DNA from: an uncultured Candidatus Saccharibacteria bacterium
GTDB lineage: Bacteria > Patescibacteriota > Saccharimonadia > Saccharimonadales > Saccharimonadaceae
Assembly (NCBI GenBank): GCA_947168825.1
Contig: CAMVNH010000001.1
Coordinates: 1 to 61,752 of the forward strand
Length of the DNA stretch: 61,752 bases
Direction: 5' to 3'
Positions 23,904 through 32,284 of this stretch are shown here, one piece after another. Below the pieces are notes generated by a model that saw only the letters and a list, made by a program, of their open reading frames with translations, did no database searches and was not told where the DNA came from. Numbering within the stretch: the stretch's first letter is position 1; each line of letters begins with the position of its first letter. Position numbers and translations under genes: made by a program.

Positions 23904-25385
23904 CTAGTTTTCGTCGTTGATAAGTGCTGAGCGAGTGGAGTTTAGGCGGGAGAGGAAATTCTCGCGACCAAGAACATGTGCGGTAAGATGTAGGGCTGGA
24001 GAAAATGGCGCAAACGAGGTAGCGATACGAATGAGACTAAAGAGCTCAGCTGGTTTTGTGCCGGTTTCTGTAAAAAGTTCGTTAAGTGCATTTTGGATTT
24101 TATCTGGGTTCCAATTTTCTTCTGGAATTTTCTGTAAACGGTCTACAGAAATCCTGAGGAGATCAGCAAGCTCCTGCTCGGAGAATTTTTTAAGGAACTT
24201 GTTAGAGGTTAAGAAGTCAAGATCGATATTTGGTGATGCGAAGAAATACTCGGTCATGGTTTTGAGGTCACCTAGAACTTTGAGTCGATCATAGATGATG
24301 CTGAGAACTTGCTTGCGATAGTCGTCAGAATAAGAGTCGGCGGTTTCTGGCCAGAAGCTAGTAGTGCGTTCATAGAGTGCGTCGCAACCGTCTTCGTCAA
24401 AAATTTTGCGAATCCACATACCGTTTTGCCAGAGAAGTTTTGTCTCGTTGAAGCGGGCGCTAGAATTTTGAATACGGCTGATAGAAAACTTTTCGATAAG
24501 CTCGTCTTTTGTGTAAATTTCTTGTTCGGTGCCGTCATTCCAGCCGAGGCAGGTTAAATAGTTGAGCATGGCTTCTGGCAAGACACCGTCATTTTTATAG
24601 TCAACAGCAGATTTTGCTCCGTCGCGTTTGCTAAGCTTCTTATTCCCTTGTTCGGCGAGAACGTGTGGGAGAGAGACGAATTTAGGGTGGTCGATCTCTA
24701 AGGCTTCGTAGAGTGCAAGATAGTTAGGCATACTGGAAAGATATTCAACGCCACGGACAACGTGCGTAATTCGCATCTCATAATCATCGACAATGTGTGC
24801 GAAGTTGTAAGTAGGGAGACCATCTTTTTTGATTAAAATAATATCATCGCAGACTTCGGGACCAGTTTTTAAGTCACCCATAACTTCATCATGCCATTCG
24901 TAATTTTTGGGTTCGGATTTGAAGCGAAGAGGAACACCTTCGTGCCAAATTTTAAGGATTTCTTCTGGGGGAAGGTTTGATTCTTCTGGCCGGTGATTAC
25001 GATAAAGGTAAGGGATTTTTTTGGCGCTGTCAGACTTGCGATATTCGTCGATAGTCTCAGGCGGAGTGGGGTCGGGATAAGCGCGGCCTTTCTTGATGAG
25101 ATCTAATGCGTATTTTTGATATAGCTCTTTGCGTTCTGATTGGAAATATGGGGCATTAGGGCCACCGACCTCGATTCCTTCATCCCAATTGAGGCCGAGC
25201 CATCTTAGGGTTTCGACGATGAGCTCGGTAGCACCAGCAGTATAGCGTTTTTGGTCAGTATCTTCAATACGAAGGATGAATTTACCATCACTTTGTTTAG
25301 CGATAAGATACGGATAAATTGCACTGCGTACATTACCGATATGAATATAGCCTGTCGGGCTAGGGGCAAAACGAGTTCTAAACAT
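23904..25385 (-). CDS. gltX: Glutamyl-tRNA synthetase
   Basis: This 493-aa class I synthetase charges tRNA-Glu. The HIGH-type motif is TRFAPSPTGYIHIGN at the N-terminus, and KKLSKRDGAKS is the KMSKS loop. The anticodon-binding C-terminal half is present and of normal length. TATAAT ends 6 nt before the ATG, so the gene is leaderless. Confidence 0.96.
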   Translation of the reverse strand: MFRTRFAPSPTGYIHIGNVRSAIYPYLIAKQSDGKFILRIEDTDQKRYTAGATELIVETLRWLGLNWDEGIEVGGPNAPYFQSERKELYQKYALDLIKKGRAYPDPTPPETIDEYRKSDSAKKIPYLYRNHRPEESNLPPEEILKIWHEGVPLRFKSEPKNYEWHDEVMGDLKTGPEVCDDIILIKKDGLPTYNFAHIVDDYEMRITHVVRGVEYLSSMPNYLALYEALEIDHPKFVSLPHVLAEQGNKKLSKRDGAKSAVDYKNDGVLPEAMLNYLTCLGWNDGTEQEIYTKDELIEKFSISRIQNSSARFNETKLLWQNGMWIRKIFDEDGCDALYERTTSFWPETADSYSDDYRKQVLSIIYDRLKVLGDLKTMTEYFFASPNIDLDFLTSNKFLKKFSEQELADLLRISVDRLQKIPEENWNPDKIQNALNELFTETGTKPAELFSLIRIATSFAPFSPALHLTAHVLGRENFLSRLNSTRSALINDEN

Positions 25386-25402
25386 AGGTATATTATACCA
25401 TA

Positions 25403-26182
25403 TTAAAGAGAAACGACAAGATTCCGAATCTGCTCTTTAGTGAGATTACGACCAGTAGTAGTGATTTCGTAGAGAATCCCACCGTTTACCCAAGCGGTTC
25501 CTCCAGGATAAGTATAGATGGTAATACCCTGTTCGCGAAGGGTTGAATATTCTGAATTATTTTTCTTAATATAATTGCTAAGTAGTGCATTAGAATCCCA
25601 GGTAGAGCGCTCTTCTGAAAGAGTGAAAGAATTATTGTCTAGACCGGAAAAGACCATAGTAATTTTGCCGTTTTTGTCGGAAGTAACGTTTGAGAGCTGG
25701 TAATTTCTTGGAATATAAGTTGGATAGGCGGCTTCGATACCACTCTGCATTGCGGCTACTTTAACGGATATATTCGGCATATTAAAGTTGATGAAAGCCG
25801 TGAGGCCGGCAACGGTAGCAGCTGAGCAGACAAGTGCAAGAAGAAAACGGTGAGATTTTTTGTGTTTAGTTTGAATAGGGGTAGGTTCTTCTTTTATAGT
25901 AGCAACTGAGCGTAGAGCAGATTTTACGGCGCGATCCTTAGCGATTTTTGGAGACTTTACGGAAGATTTAACCGGTTTTACTGATCTTGCTGACTTTTCT
26001 GGTTCTATGATTTTTATCGGTTTTGTAGTTTTTGCGGGTTTTATATCTTCTACTGGTTTTGCTATGTTAGCTTTGGGTTTGCGAAGCGACTTTCTGGAGA
26101 TTGCAGAAGATCTCTGCACGGTCTGGTGAGTCGCAGAACTAGGACAATTATCACCTGGCGTATCAACTGCAATTTTTACCAT
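25403..26182 (-). CDS. Bitopic membrane protein with lysine/proline-rich cytoplasmic tail
   Basis: The 259-aa protein has about 110 low-complexity residues (K, P, S, with repeated KPVK/KSxK words), a membrane helix (about 112-131) and an external domain. The domain has the pattern YPTYIPRNYQLS...ITMVFSGLDNNSFTLSE...GGTAWVNGGILYEI. This resembles the DUF4367 type of anti-sigma-like extracellular domain, but the match is by eye only. A GATAAT lies 8 nt from the ATG. It sits divergent to the PEGA gene. Confidence 0.6.
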   Translation of the reverse strand: MVKIAVDTPGDNCPSSATHQTVQRSSAISRKSLRKPKANIAKPVEDIKPAKTTKPIKIIEPEKSARSVKPVKSSVKSPKIAKDRAVKSALRSVATIKEEPTPIQTKHKKSHRFLLALVCSAATVAGLTAFINFNMPNISVKVAAMQSGIEAAYPTYIPRNYQLSNVTSDKNGKITMVFSGLDNNSFTLSEERSTWDSNALLSNYIKKNNSEYSTLREQGITIYTYPGGTAWVNGGILYEITTTGRNLTKEQIRNLVVSL

Positions 26183-26296
26183 AATTAACCATTATCTCCA
26201 CATGAAATTAATAAAGTTATCCTTATTTTAACCTTTTGCGGAATAGAAATCAATAGCTTTTTGCAACATTTTTTGCGAATTTGGTATAATGTACGT

Positions 26297-27724
26297 ATGG
26301 ATAAGGAAAGAAAGAAGCGACTTAGAACATATCGCCTGATTTTAACTGAATCATTGATGTTTTTAACCGTAGTCTTAATGGTGATAGTATTACTTTTTGT
26401 GGCAATGGGCTACAAGTTTGGCTTGGATGGTAGCTTTAATCAGACCGGACTTTTACAGATAGATTCTATGCCTACCGGAGCCACGGTGACTATTGATGGA
26501 GATGAGATGTTTGCGCGTACGAACATGAGTAAAATGTTATCTGAGGATAAACATACGGTAAAATTGACGAAGGACGGATATGAGTCGTGGGAGAATACGG
26601 TAAAAATTAAGGCAGGAATATTATATAGGCTAGACTATCCGAGGCTTTTTAAACAAAATAGAGAGTCTGAAATAGTGAAGGAGTTTGAATCGCGTTTGGG
26701 ATTTTTGTCTGCATCGACAAATCGAACAAGCTTACTATATGCGAATACTGATGACACGGTTTGGAATCTAGCGTCAATTAGGGGTGATGATGTGGCTACA
26801 TCTGAAATAAACGTGGCTCCTTATTTTCGTCTGAATGATAGCGAAGAAGTAGTAAAAATTGAGGGCGAAATTGATCGAATGGAGTGGAATAATGACGGAG
26901 ACAAAGTACTGGTGGAATGGAAAAATGGCGATATTCATGACTTTATCCTGATAAATGTTCGAAATCCGGATGCGAGCCTGAACCTTACAGAAACTTTTGG
27001 CATGGAATTTACAGATGTTAAAATGGCGAATGATTCAGCGGAGAGGTTGCTAGTCTTAGAAAATGGTAATTTACGAAAAATTTCAGTACCTAGTAAGGAA
27101 ATATCTAGTGTCCTAGTGTCTGGAGTTGAGGAGTTTGGAAATCTCGAAATGTCGGTAGTTTATGTAACAATACCGAATGAGGCAGGAGAAAAAACAATCG
27201 GTCTGTATCGAGAAGGAGAAAAGAATGTTGTAATTTTGACAACAATTTCTGGCTCAGACGTTGCTAAGGCGACAGTTTCGGAATATTTAGGTGAGAAATA
27301 TATTGGATTATCTATAAACGATGTCTTGTATGTATATAGCGGCGACTATCCTATGATGGATAAAAGTCTATCAGAAATGAAAGAAGTAGCAAAGCAGGAT
27401 TTAACTGAGATTCCAGACGAACTATACGCGCACGATAAGGGGAGATTTATTGTGGCTAAGAAAGATAAAAAGATCGTGGTGTTTAATGCGGAACTTGGAG
27501 AAATGAGTGGCGTAGCTATTGAGAGTAGTCGGATGAACTGGATGGACCCGTTCCTGATAGCAAATGTTACGGACGGAAAGTTGGTGGAGCGTGATTTTGA
27601 TGGTGCGAATCGAAGGGTCCTAGCGGATGCGAGCAGTGGATACGATAGTGTAATTTCGGCTAATAATAAGTGGTTGTACTATGTCGCTGAACACGGAACA
27701 AAGTTGAAAAGGGAGAGGCTTTAG
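26297..27724 (+). CDS. PEGA-domain membrane protein
   Basis: The 475-aa product starts at 26297, where TATAAT ends 6 nt before the ATG. The in-frame ATG at 26261 lies upstream of the promoter. One membrane helix (about 15-37) is followed by a PEGA domain (about 45-115: TGLLQIDSMPTGATVTIDGD...DKHTVKLTKDGYESW). The rest is a beta-rich region that could be a degenerate propeller. PEGA domains occur in surface proteins and bind unknown partners. The sortase gene follows 14 nt downstream. Confidence 0.75.
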   Translation: MDKERKKRLRTYRLILTESLMFLTVVLMVIVLLFVAMGYKFGLDGSFNQTGLLQIDSMPTGATVTIDGDEMFARTNMSKMLSEDKHTVKLTKDGYESWENTVKIKAGILYRLDYPRLFKQNRESEIVKEFESRLGFLSASTNRTSLLYANTDDTVWNLASIRGDDVATSEINVAPYFRLNDSEEVVKIEGEIDRMEWNNDGDKVLVEWKNGDIHDFILINVRNPDASLNLTETFGMEFTDVKMANDSAERLLVLENGNLRKISVPSKEISSVLVSGVEEFGNLEMSVVYVTIPNEAGEKTIGLYREGEKNVVILTTISGSDVAKATVSEYLGEKYIGLSINDVLYVYSGDYPMMDKSLSEMKEVAKQDLTEIPDELYAHDKGRFIVAKKDKKIVVFNAELGEMSGVAIESSRMNWMDPFLIANVTDGKLVERDFDGANRRVLADASSGYDSVISANNKWLYYVAEHGTKLKRERL

Positions 27725-27738
27725 GCTATAATATAAGT

Positions 27739-28881
27739 ATGAATTCTGAAAACGGTGGGCTATCTTCGAGTGACCGTCAAAGGCAAACGGCGGCTGAGAT
27801 TGCACGCAAGAAAGTTCTGGCGGCTTATTCTGATGCAAATCGAGCAGAGCGCGTAGAGGTTAGAGTGAATAATCCGACGGCGCAGCAAGCGAGTGAAGCG
27901 GCATGGCGACAGTATCATGCAGCGTGGCAGCAATATTATCAGAAGTACTATAGTGAATATTATGCAAAAGCGGCAGTGCAGTATGTTGAAAAAGAAAAAA
28001 TGCGTCAAGAACGTTTGAAAGCAGATGAAAAACGTAAAATGGAAGACGTAGATAATGGAATTCAGACAGTAGTTAGTGTGCAGCCGGATAGTTTTAAGGC
28101 AAGAATTCAAAAGATTGCAAGAGAGGAACAGAAGAAGAAAAAAAACCGCAAGTTTATTCCGATTTTAGCTGGGATAGCGGCAGTATTAATTATCCTATTT
28201 TTGCAATATAATCGTTTAATTTTTGCGCCGATCATGGCTTATGTGTCTCCGGGGAATACGGAAGATACCGGAATTTCTGAGGTGGACCCAACGATAGCAG
28301 TGGGGGTAAGCGATGGCTCGAGGTTGCTGATTCCAAAGCTAAATATTGATGTGCCAGTACACCTTGGAATTTCAACAGATGAGGTGATGTCGGCGATGAA
28401 TAACGGAGTGGCGCAATTTGCGATTCCGGGAGCAAATGCGATGCCTGGTGAAATTGGTAATTTGGCAATTTCGGGACACTCGGCCGGTGATATATATAGT
28501 TCAAACCAGTATAAATTTATTTTTTCGGGGCTGGAGAGATTGGAAAATGGAGATCTGATTTATATTGATTATGAGGGAGTGCGCTATACCTATAAGATGG
28601 TTGATCGAAAAACAGTAGATCCATCTGATGTACAGTCGTTAGTTTTTGAGACGAACAAACCGATGCTGACACTTATTACTTGTTGGCCGCTTGGAGTTTC
28701 GACTTATCGACTTTTGATTATTGCTGAGCAGGTTAATCCGGTACCGTCGGGGGCAACACAGTCTGAAGTTGTAGATGAGGGTGAGACACAGGCGGAGACT
28801 TCAAGCTCCGAGGTGATGCCGCAAAACGAGCCAACATTCTTCCAGAAGATTTGGAATTGGCTAACTGGACAACAAAGTTAG
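27739..28881 (+). CDS. Sortase family transpeptidase
   Basis: Sortases join surface proteins to the cell wall or to each other. The 380-aa protein has the catalytic triad: H247 in ISGHSAG, C315 in LITCWPLG and R324 in STYRLL. The membrane helix is at about 139-157. The preceding 138-residue cytoplasmic part is unusually long, with a Tyr/Gln/Ala-rich stretch (55-85) and many lysines. A proline/glutamate-rich tail of about 50 aa follows the catalytic domain. TATAAT ends 6 nt before the ATG. No substrate with a clear LPxTG motif lies in the window. Confidence 0.9.
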   Translation: MNSENGGLSSSDRQRQTAAEIARKKVLAAYSDANRAERVEVRVNNPTAQQASEAAWRQYHAAWQQYYQKYYSEYYAKAAVQYVEKEKMRQERLKADEKRKMEDVDNGIQTVVSVQPDSFKARIQKIAREEQKKKKNRKFIPILAGIAAVLIILFLQYNRLIFAPIMAYVSPGNTEDTGISEVDPTIAVGVSDGSRLLIPKLNIDVPVHLGISTDEVMSAMNNGVAQFAIPGANAMPGEIGNLAISGHSAGDIYSSNQYKFIFSGLERLENGDLIYIDYEGVRYTYKMVDRKTVDPSDVQSLVFETNKPMLTLITCWPLGVSTYRLLIIAEQVNPVPSGATQSEVVDEGETQAETSSSEVMPQNEPTFFQKIWNWLTGQQS

Positions 28882-28893
28882 ATAGTGGTAGAA
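28866..28893 (+). promoter_or_regulatory. Promoter of tRNA-Leu and the following glycosyltransferase
   Basis: TGGACA (28866-28871), a 16-nt spacer and TAGAAT (28888-28893), overlapping the last codons of the sortase gene. Confidence 0.5.
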
Positions 28894-28902
28894 TTAAGTT
28901 AA

Positions 28903-28989
28903 GGGCGAGTGGCGGAATTGGTAGACGCGCTAGACTCAAAATCTGGTTCTCGCAAGAGAGTGAGGGTTCGATTCCCTCCCCGCCCACCA
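28903..28989 (+). tRNA. tRNA-Leu (CAA)
   Basis: A class II tRNA with a long variable arm (TTCTCGCAAGAGA region) and the TGGCGGAATTGGTAGACGC D-arm typical of tRNA-Leu. The anticodon loop CTCAAAA gives anticodon CAA (codon UUG). The T arm is GAGGGTTCGATTCCCTC and CCA is encoded. The acceptor has one A-C mismatch (position 6 with 67). The next gene begins 8 nt after the CCA. Confidence 0.95.
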
Positions 28990-28997
28990 GTAAGTAT

Positions 28998-30236
28998 ATG
29001 AAAGTTGCGGTTTTTACAGATGTATTTTTAGAGGTTCCAGGTGGGATTCCGTCATCGATTGCGGCGCAGAAAAAAAGTTTGGAAGCGCTCGGACATGAGG
29101 TGACGATTTTTTGTCCTGGATGGAAAACGTCGGTTGCGGGTGATGGAGTAGTGATAGTTCCGTCGTTCTCGCATTTTTTGTCGGCAAACGGGGCGCCGAT
29201 TTCGAGGGGACCGCGGAGAGTTATGAAGTGGATTTTGACTAAATTTCCGGAATTTGATTTTGATATTGTACATGTGCATTATGAGGCGAGCTGTTCGCTT
29301 GCTGGGATGCTGATAGCGCGGAAATTTGGGCTTCCTTTGGTACAAACGATGCATGGGCGGGAGGATATGGCGGTAGCGATAAATATTCCGCATCCGTTTA
29401 AGACTTTTGTCGGTTTAGTCTTATGTTTTTTGCATGGGAAAATTATTCCGAACAAAGTTGTGGTTTCTCGAGATAAATATCTTGCGCTGACAATAGCGCG
29501 GGCAAAAATGTGGACTTTAATGGTTAACCATGCAAATTATGCCGATATGGTTTTAACTCCATCTCTGCATTTTGCAAAAAAGCTAAAACATTATGGCGTG
29601 TCAAGGCCGATCGAGGTGGTTTCAAACGGGGTAGCAGATGAAATGGTGGCAAAATTTGATGAGATGGTAAGTGGGCGGTCGCTAGTGCGAGAGATGACGG
29701 TAGGTGAGCCCTTGAAGATGATTTGGAATAGTCGAGTGTCAAATGAGAAAAGAATTATACCGTTTTTGCAAGCAATAGCGGAAATGTCTAATCCGGTTTT
29801 GGTTTCGGTGTTTGGTAATGGTAATGCTTTGAAAAAGGCCAAGAGGTATGTGGCTAAGCATAATTTAAATGTGGAATTTTATGGGATGGTGCCGCATGAA
29901 GAAATTTTGAAGCAGATGCTAGCGCAGCATTTGAGTGTAACGGTTTCGTATGGTTTTGATACGCAGGGATTGACCTTGCTTGAGGCTGAGGCGACCGGGC
30001 TTCCAGTGTTCTTTGTGGATCCAGATATGAAAGAAGTGGTGCCGGAAGGTGGGTTTATATTCAGTGGTCCAGAGATGGTTGATATGGCGAGAGCGTTGGA
30101 TGGGGTGTGTATGTCTCCTGAAAAAATTACGGAAATGAGCAAAGTGATGCTGGCTCATAGACATGAGATTTTACAATCAGCACAGATTAAGAAATTGGTA
30201 AAAATTTATACTAGTTTAAAATCGAGGCAGCAGTAG
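28998..30236 (+). CDS. GT4-family glycosyltransferase
   Basis: The 412-aa protein begins MKVAVFTDVFLEVPGGIPSS, the N-terminal loop of GT-B enzymes. Later GT4 markers are VVSNGVADEM, IWNSRVSNEKRIIPFLQAI and GFDTQGLTLLEAEATGLP (the EX7E-like sugar-nucleotide site). It probably adds a sugar to a lipid or surface polymer; the substrate is unknown. I start it at the ATG 8 nt after the tRNA because the open frame further upstream is the tRNA itself. There is no Shine-Dalgarno. The 3' end overlaps the convergent gene by 26 nt. Confidence 0.88.
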   Translation: MKVAVFTDVFLEVPGGIPSSIAAQKKSLEALGHEVTIFCPGWKTSVAGDGVVIVPSFSHFLSANGAPISRGPRRVMKWILTKFPEFDFDIVHVHYEASCSLAGMLIARKFGLPLVQTMHGREDMAVAINIPHPFKTFVGLVLCFLHGKIIPNKVVVSRDKYLALTIARAKMWTLMVNHANYADMVLTPSLHFAKKLKHYGVSRPIEVVSNGVADEMVAKFDEMVSGRSLVREMTVGEPLKMIWNSRVSNEKRIIPFLQAIAEMSNPVLVSVFGNGNALKKAKRYVAKHNLNVEFYGMVPHEEILKQMLAQHLSVTVSYGFDTQGLTLLEAEATGLPVFFVDPDMKEVVPEGGFIFSGPEMVDMARALDGVCMSPEKITEMSKVMLAHRHEILQSAQIKKLVKIYTSLKSRQQ

Positions 30237-31002
30237 CTTCAAGTGGTTTCCCTGGGTTCCAGAGATTCATAGCGGCTATTTTGGCAGCGAGTGTGCCATT
30301 CCAGAGTGATAACGGATTATATTGAGCAATTTCTAGTGGAGTAGTGATGAGTTTACCATTGTTTGCGACGATAATTTGGTTTTGATGAAGTGTGAGAATA
30401 GTAACTTTGTAACTAATAGTGAATTTGTGAAGGGTTTCGATTACCGGAAGAAGTGGCATAGATAGGAGCAGGACTTTTGGGTAGTAGACCGCGCGGAAGA
30501 CTTTTTGAAGTTGGGCGAGACTAGCAACAAGGAAAAGATGGTCGCGAGTGAGAAGTTCTGCCATCTCAGGGCATAGTAAATCGATGCTGTCGCGAGTGAT
30601 AATAGTAGGTGTGTCTGACGTTTTAATAGCTTCGGCGATAGCGATGGCTGTGGTAGCATTTTTGGATAGGTCGCCTAGAACAAGCGCAAAGTCGGATTTC
30701 TTTACGGCTTGGTTTAAGAGCTCGGATTTTTCAAATGAGCCAGATGGAGTAGCGGAAGAAAAGATGACGTCTGGAAATACAGTCGGGAATTTGGACCTGA
30801 GAGATTCTGGGAGGATGGTTTGGACAGTTCTGAATGGAAAGTTTTTTTTGATAAATTCTGAGGTCCTGATAATGGTGGAAAAATTTTGGCTGTTGCCACC
30901 AATAACTGAGATAGTACCGGTTTTTTGCTCGGGAAAATTCCATTCTAAATCTTTAAAAAGTGGCTCTTCTTGTTTTTGCCAGTAGGATTTTGGGTCTTCC
31001 AT
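30211..31002 (-). CDS. NAD(P)H-hydrate dehydratase-like (kinase-fold) protein, degenerate
   Basis: The 263-aa protein has the start of the NnrD/CARKD fold: GTISVIGGNSQNFS near residue 43, and LVLGDLSKNATTAIAIAEAI. It lacks the clear NAHPGE and GTGD(V)LAG motifs of active ADP-dependent NAD(P)H-hydrate dehydratases, so activity is doubtful. The start at 31002 follows CTGGAGT, which supports it over the longer frame at 31047. It overlaps xth by a few bases and runs convergent into the glycosyltransferase. Confidence 0.5.
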   Translation of the reverse strand: MEDPKSYWQKQEEPLFKDLEWNFPEQKTGTISVIGGNSQNFSTIIRTSEFIKKNFPFRTVQTILPESLRSKFPTVFPDVIFSSATPSGSFEKSELLNQAVKKSDFALVLGDLSKNATTAIAIAEAIKTSDTPTIITRDSIDLLCPEMAELLTRDHLFLVASLAQLQKVFRAVYYPKVLLLSMPLLPVIETLHKFTISYKVTILTLHQNQIIVANNGKLITTPLEIAQYNPLSLWNGTLAAKIAAMNLWNPGKPLEATAASILN

Positions 31003-31003
31003 A

Positions 31004-31807
31004 TTAAAACTCCAGTTTAATACTGATTGGGCAGTGGTCGGAGCCAAAATGTGATTCGTAGATTTCGGCAGACTTTAGATTTGACTCAAGGGATTTGCTG
31101 ATGAAGAAATAATCAATACGCCAGCCGATATTGCGAGCGCGGGCATTAGCGCGCCAAGTCCACCAAGTATAACGTTTCGCGTCTGGATTGAGCGTACGAA
31201 AAGTATCGATGAGGCCGGATTTTACGATATTTTCGATTCCCTGGCGCTCTTCTTTGGTGTAGCCGGCATTTTCTTCATTGTCTTTTGGTCTTGCAAGGTC
31301 GATTTCGGTGTGGGCAGCGTTGAAATCACCGCAAACAACGATAGGCTTTTGTTTTTCGAGGTCCTTTAAATAGGCTAGAAAAGCTGGATCCCAGAGTTTT
31401 TCGCGAAGTTTTAGGCGAGTAAGGTCACGTTTGCTGTTAGGGGTGTAGACGGTGACGAGGTAAAATTCGGGATATTCAGCGGTCAAGATACGACCTTCGT
31501 CTAGTGGTGTACCGTAAGTGTCTTCGTCCCAGGGGTAAGCGATTTTGATATCATCGGTAAAATCATAGATGATACTTTCGGGTTTTGGTTTAGTAAAGAT
31601 TGCAGTGCCAGAATAGCCTGGGCGTTTAGCGGAGTTCCAAATTTCTTCGTATTCGGGAAAATCTACTTCGGCCTGACCTTGGTTTGCCTTAGTTTCTTGA
31701 AGACAGAGAATATCGGGATACTCATTTTCAATGAGTTTTTGAAGCGCCCCTTTCTTTAGTACTGCGCGGATACCATTGACATTCCATGAAAATATGTTGT
31801 AATTCAT
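31004..31807 (-). CDS. xth: Exodeoxyribonuclease III / AP endonuclease
   Basis: This 267-aa metal-dependent phosphodiesterase cuts DNA at abasic sites in base-excision repair. Conserved pieces are ISWNVNGIR-type SWNVNGIRA, LQETKA (metal-binding glutamate), VCGDFNAAHTEIDL, WRIDYFF and GSDHCPI. The start overlaps the smpB stop as TAATG, so translation is coupled. Confidence 0.95.
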   Translation of the reverse strand: MNYNIFSWNVNGIRAVLKKGALQKLIENEYPDILCLQETKANQGQAEVDFPEYEEIWNSAKRPGYSGTAIFTKPKPESIIYDFTDDIKIAYPWDEDTYGTPLDEGRILTAEYPEFYLVTVYTPNSKRDLTRLKLREKLWDPAFLAYLKDLEKQKPIVVCGDFNAAHTEIDLARPKDNEENAGYTKEERQGIENIVKSGLIDTFRTLNPDAKRYTWWTWRANARARNIGWRIDYFFISKSLESNLKSAEIYESHFGSDHCPISIKLEF

Positions 31808-32220
31808 TAGTATCTACCTCTGTTGATGTCACGATTTTTAATAGCTTCGCGTTTGTCGTATTTCTTTTTTCCTTTACCTACGGCGATGACGAGCTTAATA
31901 TATCTGCCGCCAGCGAGGAGTTTGGTCGGGATGATGGTGCTGCCGTCGATTTTTTGACGTTCTAGAGATGCGATTTGCTTTTTGGTGGCGAGAAGACGGA
32001 TGTTTCTGGCGGTCTCAGAGCCAAGCGTGAGATTGTTTAGCCAAAGCTCGTGATTTCTAACGGTAACAAAAGAACCTTTAAGCTGAACATGGTGGTCGCG
32101 AATTAAACGAACTTCGGGGCCGGTCAGGCTCATGCCAACAGAAAGATCATCGCCAAGATGATAATCATAAGATGCGCGGCGATTGACGGTCACAGTGTTG
32201 GACTTTTTGGACTTTTTCAT
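31807..32220 (-). CDS. smpB: SsrA-binding protein SmpB
   Basis: SmpB delivers tmRNA to stalled ribosomes. The 137-aa protein contains RRASYDYHLGDDLSVGMSL, GSEVRLIR-type TGPEVRLIRDHHVQLKGSFV and the C-terminal KKKYDKREAIKNRDINR. The start at 32220 is chosen because TATAAT ends 6 nt before it; the frame opens 24 nt earlier. No tmRNA gene was found in the window. Confidence 0.96.
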   Translation of the reverse strand: MKKSKKSNTVTVNRRASYDYHLGDDLSVGMSLTGPEVRLIRDHHVQLKGSFVTVRNHELWLNNLTLGSETARNIRLLATKKQIASLERQKIDGSTIIPTKLLAGGRYIKLVIAVGKGKKKYDKREAIKNRDINRGRY

Positions 32221-32284
32221 AAGATAATTATAACACAATGGCATGTAATTGCCGTATGACCAGATATGATATAATAGGAGTAAG

